Source: Astrocystis sublimbata (lineage: Eukaryota; Ascomycota; Sordariomycetes; Xylariales; Xylariaceae). From it: a DNA stretch of 64,000 bases. A program made the translations under genes and the position numbers. Location of the stretch: assembly GCA_022453515.1 (NCBI GenBank), contig JAJNNY010000066.1:1-64000 (forward strand). Reading direction: 5' to 3'. The notes beneath the pieces are model-generated. The model was not told the origin of the DNA. It saw nothing but the letters and a program-made list of their open reading frames with translations, and made no database searches. Positions 22,600 through 32,199 of the stretch are shown here, in pieces; within the stretch, counting starts at the first letter, position 1, and every line of letters begins with the position of its first letter.

Positions 22600-23493
22600 A
22601 TGGCCCACACACCAATGGACAATGTCCACGCTGTGATGGACTTCACAACCGTCCACCACGACACTTACCCCTATATATCCTTGGATAAGGCAAACTTATC
22701 AGGGAAATCAGTTTTTGTGGCTGGCGCATCCAAGGGGATTGGGAAAGAAACCGCTCTGTCACTAGGGGCTGCCGGATGCAGCAAGATCGCCATAGGAGCC
22801 CGTTCAGATATCTCCAAACTGGCAGATGAGATAAAGAAGGCAGCAACCGATGCCAATAGGAGTGCGCCGCAAGTCGTCACACTCTCCCTCGACGTGACGT
22901 CTGAAGAGAGCGTCAAAGCTGCCGCCGACAAAATCTCACAGGAGTTCGGAGGCGCGCTGGATGTTTTGGTCTGCAATGCAGGCAATCTGGAGTCCTGGTT
23001 GAAAGTGGCCGAGGCGAACCCCTCCGAGTGGTGGAAGACTTATGAGGTCAATGTTAAGGGGACATTTCTTCTCAATCATTTCTTCATCCCTCTTCTGTTG
23101 GAAGGCGAGATGAAGACGAGCTTGATAGTCAGCAGCTATGGCGCTCTGGCTGTGTTCAACGGTGCGTCAGGCTATCAGTCCACCAAACTTGCCATTTGTC
23201 GCCTCGCCGAGTTCATCGCGGCCGAGTACGGGGACCGAGGCATAGTTTGCACCTCCCTCCACCCGGGCGGTATCAAGACAGAGCTTGCGCTCAATATGCC
23301 GGAACAACAGTGGGGCTCTCTTATTGATGAGCTCGCACTCCCCGCGCACACGATTGCTTATTTGTGCGGAGAGCGTCGCCCCTGGCTTAATGGAAGATTT
23401 TTCAGCGTAGGCTGGGATATGGAGGAGCTTGAGAGCAAGAGAGACCAAATTGTAAAGGACAACCTCTTCGTATTCCGGTTGCGGTCTGGATGA
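22600..23493 (+). CDS. Classical short-chain dehydrogenase/reductase (SDR)
   Basis: Intronless, 297 aa. The ATG at 22600 is chosen for its good context (CACAATGG); the ATG at 22495 would add 35 residues with no conserved content. The Rossmann signature GASKGIG is at 42-48, the NAG motif at 126-128 (CNAGN), an active-site Asn in VNVKG (151), the catalytic Ser in IVSSYG (178-179) and the YxxxK pair as Y192 and K196 (YQSTK), followed by LHPGGIKTELA. These show an intact NAD(P)H-dependent oxidoreductase. No acidic residue is evident after the second strand (AIGARSDISK), and the Arg there favours NADP (inference). The N-terminal 30 residues before the fold are unusually long. The substrate is unknown, and the neighbours do not form a biosynthetic cluster. 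Confidence 0.9.
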   Translation: MAHTPMDNVHAVMDFTTVHHDTYPYISLDKANLSGKSVFVAGASKGIGKETALSLGAAGCSKIAIGARSDISKLADEIKKAATDANRSAPQVVTLSLDVTSEESVKAAADKISQEFGGALDVLVCNAGNLESWLKVAEANPSEWWKTYEVNVKGTFLLNHFFIPLLLEGEMKTSLIVSSYGALAVFNGASGYQSTKLAICRLAEFIAAEYGDRGIVCTSLHPGGIKTELALNMPEQQWGSLIDELALPAHTIAYLCGERRPWLNGRFFSVGWDMEELESKRDQIVKDNLFVFRLRSG

Positions 23494-24002
23494 GTTCAAC
23501 AGATAGTTGATGATGGACTATTGTGGCACAGTCGATTAGAAAATGAAGTACTTCTGATTTCACTTTCCATGTAAGCAATGTTACCTACTTGGTACACCCA
23601 CAACACAAATGAGTCCGTATCATGACTGCTTTCCCCACTAAAACTTAGCATTTTTACCATTTGATCATATATATAATCAGAAGGAAGAATATCTCAGAAA
23701 GCTTATTCTTATCTGCTTAGGTCGTGCGTGCGGCTACGTCACAAATAGCTGGTTAGCCTGTGAAAGTTGTATGCCATACCTAAGGACTCGAGTGCATACA
23801 CGTTCCGATCACACATAAAGCAAGGCTGAGATGAAGTGACAATCCGAGTGTATGCTGTCACACAAGCTATTGCAAAGCCCGCGAAGGTAGCTCTTCTATA
23901 CAAAACGGTGTAGATTGCCCAGTTACATAAATCGTTAAAATACTTGTTATTTATCTTACCATGTAGGACACGCGTTTCGCCCTCATATCACGCAGTACCC
24001 CC
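23494..24002. other. Convergent 3' intergenic region
   Basis: About 500 bp, AT-rich, between facing stops. It should hold both 3'UTRs. Nothing else recognised. Confidence 0.5.
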
Positions 24003-27000
24003 CTAATCCGCGAACCCGAATACATCACCCACAGAGAGCACATTCGTCCTAACGCCCAATAGCGTTACAAAGATGCTCACGAGATCCACTGCCAACAGCA
24101 CCGCAGCTGCCATCATGAACCTTGGGCTAAAGACGCGATACAGCATGAGGTGGCGGCGCAGGTGTCCTGCCCACGCCATCGTAGCCAGACTCTCCACGGC
24201 GTAAAACGCCACAAAGACGCCCAGTGCGCGGCTCACGCTCTCCAAGACACCCTTGCGCTTCGGCGAGGTTTTCCAGAGAACCAGCAGCGGCAGCGCAACA
24301 CACGCTACGATCTGGCCCGCGAAGTGGTTCAGCGCCACGGCAAGGGGGGACCATGGGTAGCGGATTGTGGTCAGGGGGATGAAGGCGGCGTCCCACTGGA
24401 TGGAGGAGAGAACGGCTTGGTGGCCGGTCTTGAAATATGTGTAGTTGCCCAGTAGGGCGAGCATCACAGGGCCGATGGGCTCTGCTACGAGGCCGTTGAC
24501 GTCGAGGATCTCGGCGAGCGCGAGGATCTGCCACATCATAATGGCGATGGCGCCGCTTCCCATGGGCTTTGTGAGGAGGATGCAGGCGCACGTGATGTTA
24601 ATGGGGAGAAGGAGGTAGCGAGCGCCGTTGGCGTTGCCGTACCCAAGCACAGTGACTTGCGCGGATCGGCTGTTGGCGGCGGAGGTGAGGATGGAGACGC
24701 ATGGCGGCGCCCATATGAAGGCGAACGAGCCGGCAATCAAGGCCAGCGCCAGGACGATCTGGGCGAGTGATGCGTGCATTGCTTTGAACGTAGTTTCGGA
24801 GATCGACATGAGCCAGTTGCCATTGCTTGCGGCGTCGAGGGTCCAGTAGCTGGCAGAGAGCAGGAGAATTACGCGGAAGACATATCCAACCCACAAGGGT
24901 GCGAGGCCTTCATAAGACCGCGATATCTGCAAATATGATTTGATGATGGAGGGGAGGATGAGTGCCACAGCGAATGGCACCACTAATTGCCAAGATGCCG
25001 ATGTTGAAGAGTTTGCAGATGCGTAATAAGTGGAATTGCAGTACGGCATTTGCTCCTCTCTGCAAAGCTTCGAAAATGACGCCAGGCGACTCAAAACGAC
25101 AAACAGCAATGAGTGGTAAATCCCCATAGTCCGCTCGCGCACAGAGGGCTGCCGAAGTGCGGCGATAGCACTAGCTATGCCAAACGTTGCCAGGAAGAAT
25201 AGAGAGATGGAGTCTTCCCATATAGTGTATGAATTGGAGGCGAAGCCGATGGACTGACTAGCCACAAAGACAAGTGACATCCAACCCCATAAGGTGTTTG
25301 GAAGCAGATTTAAGAAACTCTTACCACCAGGGAATACCAAGCTGAATGCCACAGCAACCATACTGCCAATAGTAGTAGCAGCACCGGCCCAAAGCCACTC
25401 TCCCGAGCTGGTGAAGACAATAATCGCGGAGCTCGCAAGCCCTACCACTACACCACCCACAGCCCCTGATTTGACCACAGTTCTGGTTAGCGTTTTATAA
25501 GATGCAGCATCTGCATTAGGAGTGACACCTTGCAGCTCCAGAGTTCTTTCTGCGATGTCAAGGTCGACGTTATCGAGGACGGCGAAGTCTTCGTCTTCAT
25601 CTCGTGATACGTAGAGTATTAGCACGAGCACTCCCAAGGCCATGGTTATGATTCCTAGAAGCATGTTCGGCACATTGAAACGAGCCCATAGGTCTTTGCA
25701 GATCCTCAGCGTCTCCTCCTGGTAAGCTGTGTAGGCGGCGCTGAGAATTGCCCATTTCCGCGCTTTTGGAGATTGAATCAGGTCTTCCGCATCCTTCCAA
25801 AGAGATACTGGAGATCCTGGCGCGGAGCTTTGCTGCAGGCCGCGAGCCTCGAAATACGACGCTTGGTATCTCTTGATTCCTGCTGATGTAACACCAGACG
25901 CGGCGGCAAGCCGGTCCCATGCATTTCCCAGAGGACCCACGAAAGCCTCCTCGATTGGCCGGCCGAGGTTGTTATACGGGATGGGGATGCCTAGGAGAAG
26001 GGCCAAGGTAGGGACGAGGTCGATCTGGTTTACAGGCCGAATCTTGGCGGATGCAGGTGGTGTGACATATTCGACACGGGTGCGACCAAACACGGGCTCC
26101 TTCGAGTACATCCACAGAGCAGCTTCCACCTCGTCGTCACTCTCGCCGCCGTGGTCGCCCTTTTCATCCATTCCATGATCTCCCATAACGACTAGCAGCG
26201 TGTCCTCGTCGATGGTTTCGGCAAGCTGTCGAATAAAAATATCCATCTGTTGGAGCTTGGCGGTCATGGCAGGATGGTTCGGCCCGTATCGATGGCCCGC
26301 ATGATCCACGCCCAATAGATGGCCTATCGTGACATCCCAATCCCCTCTACGCTCAGGTTCCATGAGCGGGAATATATGCTCCAAGACGCCGTTGTCGACT
26401 GTGTGCAGATCCCATACATTGAAACTGTCGTATGCCCTGCTCAAATTCGCCTGGAAGTAATCCGGGAAAAGAGAGGTCCATGTATCGTCGCCGAGATGAA
26501 CTATGCGTTTCCCATGTTCCCGAAGCTGCATCAGGATATTGTCCTCCTCAATAGCCGTACCAGCGAAATTCGAGCCTAGATCGATGAAAGTCGGCAATGT
26601 TCCGGTAGTCAGCCCCTTCAGCCGCTGTAGCGTACTTGTAGGAGGGTCGGCAATGAAGGGCAGCAAAAAGGCGTTGTTGGGCGACTGGACGGCGGAGTCG
26701 TATAAGAAAGGAAAGGCATTGTGGTAGACTTCGGCCTTGGTGGCATCCCCGACAGGTACAGTAAAGTCGTAGCGAAGGGCGTCGATGATGACGATGACGG
26801 CCTTGTTGAAGGTCTTGGGGTGCCAGCAGCCACCTTCAACCGTGCCGCTACCCTCCCATTCTATCAAGGGCTCGATCGGCGGTGCGGCGCATTCGGAGCG
26901 ATCGTCGAGGACAAGCCTGGTCAAGAGGAAGCCGCTGGTGAAAAGGACAATCCCAATGACATGGATGCAGAGCAGCCATATCCAGAAAGCGACGGTCCAC

Positions 27001-27221
27001 GAGCAGCGAGATTCGAAGGCAGATCTTCGACGGCGCTCGAAAGCGGCGCGTCGCGCTTCTTCGCTGTTGGCCAACGGTTTCGCGCCGCTCTTGGTGCCCG
27101 CCTGTGCGTCCTTTATCCGCTTTGCTTTGGCCCACTCGGCCGCGAGTTTCTGGTACTCGGTGGCGGCCGGCGTCTTTGGTTTTGCGATGCGAGAGGCTGG
27201 GGTAGGAGTTGGAGTCGCCAT
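24003..27221 (-). CDS. GPI13: GPI ethanolamine phosphate transferase 3 (GPI13 / PIG-O)
   Basis: Intronless, 1072 aa from the ATG at 27221 (the frame is open a little further but the preceding codons hold no ATG). ER membrane enzyme that transfers phosphoethanolamine from phosphatidylethanolamine to the third mannose of the GPI core, the group later linked to protein. N-terminal Lys/Arg-rich cytosolic segment, first TM at about 76-102, then a luminal alkaline-phosphatase-like domain: AVIVIIDALRYDF with metal ligand D147, PPTSTLQRLKGLTTGTLPTF (193-212) holding the nucleophile Thr, GVDHAGHRYGPNH (D306, H307, H310) and VMGDHGMDEKGDHGG (D348, H349). The C-terminal 550 residues form many TM helices. 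Length is close to yeast Gpi13. PPTSTLQR and the RYDF context are typical of this paralogue rather than Mcd4 or Gpi7. It provides anchors for proteins such as the neighbour at 29457. Confidence 0.95.
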   Translation of the reverse strand: MATPTPTPASRIAKPKTPAATEYQKLAAEWAKAKRIKDAQAGTKSGAKPLANSEEARRAAFERRRRSAFESRCSWTVAFWIWLLCIHVIGIVLFTSGFLLTRLVLDDRSECAAPPIEPLIEWEGSGTVEGGCWHPKTFNKAVIVIIDALRYDFTVPVGDATKAEVYHNAFPFLYDSAVQSPNNAFLLPFIADPPTSTLQRLKGLTTGTLPTFIDLGSNFAGTAIEEDNILMQLREHGKRIVHLGDDTWTSLFPDYFQANLSRAYDSFNVWDLHTVDNGVLEHIFPLMEPERRGDWDVTIGHLLGVDHAGHRYGPNHPAMTAKLQQMDIFIRQLAETIDEDTLLVVMGDHGMDEKGDHGGESDDEVEAALWMYSKEPVFGRTRVEYVTPPASAKIRPVNQIDLVPTLALLLGIPIPYNNLGRPIEEAFVGPLGNAWDRLAAASGVTSAGIKRYQASYFEARGLQQSSAPGSPVSLWKDAEDLIQSPKARKWAILSAAYTAYQEETLRICKDLWARFNVPNMLLGIITMALGVLVLILYVSRDEDEDFAVLDNVDLDIAERTLELQGVTPNADAASYKTLTRTVVKSGAVGGVVVGLASSAIIVFTSSGEWLWAGAATTIGSMVAVAFSLVFPGGKSFLNLLPNTLWGWMSLVFVASQSIGFASNSYTIWEDSISLFFLATFGIASAIAALRQPSVRERTMGIYHSLLFVVLSRLASFSKLCREEQMPYCNSTYYASANSSTSASWQLVVPFAVALILPSIIKSYLQISRSYEGLAPLWVGYVFRVILLLSASYWTLDAASNGNWLMSISETTFKAMHASLAQIVLALALIAGSFAFIWAPPCVSILTSAANSRSAQVTVLGYGNANGARYLLLPINITCACILLTKPMGSGAIAIMMWQILALAEILDVNGLVAEPIGPVMLALLGNYTYFKTGHQAVLSSIQWDAAFIPLTTIRYPWSPLAVALNHFAGQIVACVALPLLVLWKTSPKRKGVLESVSRALGVFVAFYAVESLATMAWAGHLRRHLMLYRVFSPRFMMAAAVLLAVDLVSIFVTLLGVRTNVLSVGDVFGFAD

Positions 27222-29456
27222 GGTTGGACGAGGTGGGAGAAGCAACGGTACGTCGACTCAAGGTTCGGCGACAGCCATTGGCCGCTAGGAAAGAGGAGAG
27301 CACACAATCTAAAGTGAAGAAATGAAGAAGAATTCTATAGGATGGTCATGAAAAGGAAATCAATCATACAAGATGGATAGGAGATGAAAATGGAAGCGTG
27401 GATGCGTGGATGCGAAAGTGAATATGTTGCTGGAAAAGAGAGGATCCAAGTCGGGTGGAGGACCTCGATAACTGCCCCTGTTGAGAACAAATCTCTAGTA
27501 CACATGTACTTGATTGATTGTACTATAGATACCTATCTACATGTAGATATGGGTAAGGTAAGATAAAGTAGTACCTAGATACATGTACCCACATGTAGAT
27601 ACATGTACCTTCCCGGGTGGTAGATTAGCTGAGGTACCTTCAAGGTTGTTTGTGGCTGTTGTCGTCGTCCTGGTTTGGGGGGGGATCAGCCGCAGTATCC
27701 TTGCTCTGAGTAGATGTAGATATCTAGGACATATACCTAGCGTACATTCAAGTCTACCGGTATGTATCTAGGTACTCAGTACATGTAGTGAAGGTTCATG
27801 TACCCATTGTAAACAGAGCTGGATTGATCAATGCAGTTGCATGTGATCCGATATCAGTATGTAAGCAGCGCACTGCACCTTAGGCTTACAACATTCTGGG
27901 AAACATGTAATAATGATGAATGATTGCAAAATGTCCAAACATAATTATCCCTCTTGATGTTCAGACGGAACTTCAATGGAACATGAGAATGGAGCTTAGT
28001 GAAAAAGACCTGTGCTGTGGTGGCAGTAAAGCCATAATAAATACATTTAGTATTCACGGTCTCATTCATCATTCTCAGACGAGAACCTTTGATTTTTAAT
28101 GGGCCTCGGATGGAAAACTGCCACCTTTACGCGCCTATCCCACGTAAGACCCTACTTATATGACTAGGCTCCGCTCATATCTCATGGGAATCAAGTATCT
28201 ACAGACTTAACAGGACCATCGAGACGATACAGTCCAAGAGCTCATTCTTCGACTTTCCGAGTTGAAATTTAGGGCAAGGCTTGTAGTTCAGGAAACACCA
28301 TTTCCAACATGGCTTGGGCCATACAGACTGTGTTGTCATGACGATAATCCCATGAGAGACTCCAAACGAGGTAGACGAATATGTAACTGGTTGAATGATC
28401 AGCCTGGTTCTCAACTACCATAAAAACAACACCTTAGACCTAATATTGGAAGCGGACAGCATACGCACATCCCTATGGCGTTCTATTCTTGTTGTAGATC
28501 ATTGAATGTTGGCAACCTTCTGTCGAAGAGCTTGGAATTTTATTAACCCACTAGGCACCTCGTTATTATGGTTATCAAAGAAGTGTGAAGATCGTGCTGT
28601 ATGCAATCTATCATCACGTGGCTTGTTTCATATTAACGAAACCCCAATTGGTGAAAAAAAAACACGACGCAGTTGTCAAAATAAACAATGCACACTGTCT
28701 CTCAATCATAGAGCTGAAGGACATGCAGATTAGCTTCATAGATAGAGTGAACGTGGCGTATAGCCACTTGTATTGAACCATATACATTATCTAATCAGAT
28801 ATCGGGACCAGATCTCAGGTAAGATTAACATCACGACAAATTTCCGTGTGTAGAGGCACATCATTTGTTCCAATCCAATGTCCTCAGGTCTATCGTGAAT
28901 CCCAACCCGTGCCCGAAAACGATTTCCACGAAACTCGTCATATACATTAGAAATAACGTAAAAGTGTAAGGTTGAAGTGAAAGATGGGTTGTACGGTATA
29001 TGCACACACCAAGAAAATAGGTTGGTGGCGAAAGGCTCATTACAAAGCGCCGTGCACATCACGCTGTGCTACGGCGCACCACAAAAGTGAATAATTTACT
29101 TAAAAATATACGAGTAAGAAAAGGGGTATCGTTATCAAGAGCCAGGCTTTCTCACGTGGTCGTGTCGCTGAAATATATGAGAAAAAGAAAAATGCAAAAA
29201 AGAAGAGAAAAAATTGTTGCTGGTATCGCTGTATTGCGCGCACATGATGGGAAAGAGTTGCAACCACCCTCCTTTTTGTTGACTTGATGCGTTTGTTGGA
29301 AGACAGAGACCTGACAAATCGATCAAGATGCAATAAAAAGGGGTTTGATGATCTCTGTCCCCAGGAGCCTGTCCCCTTTCCGTTCCGATGCGCCATAGGC
29401 CGTTTCGATTGCACCAATAGTCGTTGATGTATTATCGCTGCCACAACCGGAGTCCT
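27222..29456. other. Intergenic region of about 2.2 kb
   Basis: The left end is the GPI13 promoter and the right end the 3' flank of the DUF7729-like gene. An ATGTAC/TACATG/TAGATA-rich tract spans about 27500-27790. The remainder is AT-rich with frames under 115 codons that show no domain. No RNA gene recognised. Confidence 0.45.
27500..27790. repeat. Degenerate tract of ACATGTA / TACCTAG / TAGATA words
   Basis: Recurrent short words such as TACATGTACC, CATGTAGATA and TACCTAG, many of them palindromic. It looks like a diverged relative of the CCTAGGTA tracts. Confidence 0.55.
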
Positions 29457-31117
29457 CTATAATACCCACCGCGATATGATCATGAACAGGAAAGAGAGTA
29501 GGAGCAGGGAAGCGGTTGGTGCAGGATGCAAGGACCCCATTGCGCCCGAGTCAACGACGGCGGCGAGCGACGTGTTGACGAAATTCTGGCCGCATTCGGA
29601 ATTGATCTGCTGCGCGGCGCTCGGATACGTGTTCGCAATCTCGGCCTTGCGATTTGAAGTGGCGGCCTGGTAGATCTCCATGGTCTGCCGCGTGCACGAG
29701 CCGCAGGCCGGGGCGGCAGTGCTCGGGAGGGTCGAGTTGAAGGGCAGGTAGTAGAGGTAGGCGTTGGAGGGCGTGGTGTGGTTGGTGATGGCGTTGGCGA
29801 AGCAATAGTGCAACATGTCCGAGTCGGCGTTGGTCAGGCATGTGGCCTTGTACACCGTCTCGTACGTCCTCATGCCCTGGTATGCCTGCACGACGAGCGC
29901 GTTGCGCTTCGCGTACTCCTTGCCGCAGTTGCCGTCCGCGATCAGCGTGCTCGCTAGTCCGGCGAAGTAGTCGGTGCACATGTCCACGTCGGCCTTGCAC
30001 GCGGCATCGAGAACCCGCGTTATGTCGAAGAAGGATTTCTCGGCTTCGAAGAATGATTGGGAGCCCTATGGGGGAGCGTAAGCGATCGTGTACGACGGCC
30101 TGTCTCGAGTGCCTCTATCTCACTTTGCGACCAAGTTGCATCATGAAGAGTCAGTCAGGGGCAAACTTGACTTACCTGCAGAAGAAGTGAGATCGGGTAG
30201 CACGCCTTGAAGGTCTCATTGGCCAGAAACTTGTAGATGAAGCTGGGACAGTTGTTGCCGGAGAAATTGGCGGCGAGGGCGCCATCGAAGGGGCTCGGCA
30301 GGGGGCTCGCGGCGGCGGTGGCGGATGACTGGGGATTGGTCTTGGTGATAGTCGACGTATCGATGTCGACTTCGGTGGTCGTGGCGTGTGGCGCATCCTT
30401 GGGGTCAGCCGCCCGACGCCGAAGTTCGCCATGCTCCTCGCCGGACATGATTTGCCAGTGGCCGTCGACGAAGACGGGGATCCGGGTATCGATCAGCAGC
30501 AGGTCCGAGTCCGCGTCCGAGGCCGAGTCCGTATCCAGGTCGATCTCGGTGAGGGTCAAGGTCGGAGAACCAACACTAGCACTAACACCAGCACCAGCAC
30601 CAGCACCAGCACCAACGGCGGCGGCAGCAGCAGTGCTTATCAGACACCAGCAAGAAATAAGGAAGATGATGACAGCCCTATGTGTCCAGCTGGATCTGGA
30701 TTCGGGCCAGGACCAAGACCGGGGGCGGCAGGATCTGGCTCTGGGTTGGGAAGGGGGATGGGAAGGGGGATGGAACGCGGATTGGCAAGATTTGGAGGTG
30801 GATGCAGCAGCCCCTGTCATGCGAGTGGTGCCGAGTGGATCGCGCCAGCTCCCACACCGGCTTAACGCCGCCGTCGAGGCCATGTCTTTGCGTGTGCCTC
30901 TGTATGCGTATGTGCCTGACCTTTTTGTCTTTGTCTTTGTCCTCGTGGCTGTGGTTGTAGCTGCTCCATCTGTCGCCGTCGCCGTCGCTGTCACCGCCGC
31001 CGATGCTCCTCCCTTTGTTGCCTCAGGACTGCTCCTCCCCCTCCTCCTGCTGCTGCTGCTGCTGCTGCTCTTGCTCCTGACATGGTTCCTCCTGCAACTT
31101 TCAAAAGGCGTACTCAT
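29457..31117 (-). CDS. DUF7729-like cell-surface protein with predicted GPI anchor
   Basis: Two exons: 31117-30176 and 30065-29457, intron 110 bp (donor GTAAGT, acceptor CATAG), 516 aa. The C-terminal half (about 285-480) is Cys-rich with NNCPSFIYKFLANETFKACYPIS, a serial Cys pattern, and HYCFANAITNHTTPS, which I associate with the fungal DUF7729 family. It ends in a small-residue site (VDSGAMGS) plus a hydrophobic tail ASLLLLSFLFMIISRWVL, as expected for GPI attachment. A hydrophobic segment at about 149-168 (AVIIFLISCWCLISTAAAAA) serves as signal sequence or anchor. The 148 residues before it are Ser/Arg/Thr-rich, which is odd for a secreted protein, so the true start may be a later Met (31117 has the better context than the 31258 ATG; 30880 and 30820 are alternatives). 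The family role is unknown. Confidence 0.8.
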
Positions 31118-31998
31118 CGTTTCAGCCAGTGCCCACCCTGTGACACCCCAACCAGCATCACCGCCAGGTGTACGTACGCTGCCTGGCTGCCGGCTGCGGG
31201 CGCTCGCTGGAGATGAGATCGTTCGTGTGACGATGCAGTGCGGCGGTAGTAAAAGCATACGATATAGTGCCTATCTACTATGCTGTGGTAGGTACCTCTC
31301 ACCCCCCCGGATTATGTACAGTATGTCCGTAAGTACCGATCGATAGACGAGGTGGTGTAACAGGCGGTCGGGACAACGGATCTTGTGCTTCGTGGAACCT
31401 CGAGATGGACTCTTTCGTGGGATTCTTTCCTGATTTATATAAAATGGGTTATGTTTTGCAAATGCGGTGTCGTGAAACCAGTACGGTGAGAAAGCGAAAA
31501 GCCCTTCTGCCGAGCGACGCTCGCCACGGGATTGAGAGCACTGCCGGTGATCTTATACGTATATGTCGGTCGGGTAAATGGCGTATGAAGCCGCAGTTAC
31601 GTGTAAGTCGAGTGTTCCACGCCAGGATCTGCAACTCTGCATTCCTGCTCCCGTGACAGCCAAGGCACCACCCACAGCCAACAAGAAACAGTATACGGAG
31701 CCCGGGGCCGTGTGGGGGTTTGCGAAGAATAGATGAGGGTGTTATGTCAATGCAGAGCGAGAGTGAGCCACTACAGATGGTGGTGAAGCGGAGTGCGATA
31801 ATATTAAGTGAAGCGGATATTGTAGCGTAAGTTGGTGCGATGTGGTGCGAAGGTGTCGAGGGTGTGTACGAGTAGAACCATGATGCGGATGAAGATGGGG
31901 AGAGATTGATAGAAACTCTCCTCTACTCCTACCGGACTAGACCAGATATCTAACTAACTGTCTCCTCACCGCGGGGGGGGGCCAACATTCTTTTCGAC

Positions 31999-32199
31999 CT
32001 AGTCATCCCGCTGTCTACCGACACTACCGACATGACGGCCGTGCTCTTGGAGTGTGTAGGAATGTCTGTGTGGCCAGGCACCCTGTCCAGCCTGTTGTTG
32101 CCTGTGGGAGAGCAGGGCCAAGGCTGGGCAGGCGAGAGAGAGAGCAGCGAGCAGGATGCTTAGGGTGAGGGTGCTCGAGGGTGAGGGTGAGGGTGACAT
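31999..32199 (-). CDS. Candidate small secreted peptide, 66 aa (weak)
   Basis: The frame from the ATG at 32199 reads a textbook-like signal peptide: MSPSPSPSSTLT, then LSILLAALSLACPALA, with a possible cleavage after ALA at about residue 28. A short Gln/His-rich, almost cysteine-free tail of about 38 aa follows. There is no homology I recognise, no disulfide pattern and no clear promoter. Such a frame can arise by chance in GC-rich DNA. I list it because small secreted peptides are easily missed in fungi. Confidence 0.2.
   Translation of the reverse strand: MSPSPSPSSTLTLSILLAALSLACPALALLSHRQQQAGQGAWPHRHSYTLQEHGRHVGSVGRQRDD

Noticed and set aside
26721..27317. 198- and 167-codon + strand frames over the 5' end of GPI13
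   Set aside because: They are antisense shadows of the GPI13 exon, which carries catalytic motifs on the minus strand.
30237..31346. 369-codon + strand frame opposite the DUF7729-like gene
   Set aside because: It is the antisense shadow of a GC-rich, Ser/Ala-rich exon; the minus strand has the conserved domain, splice sites and a GPI signal.
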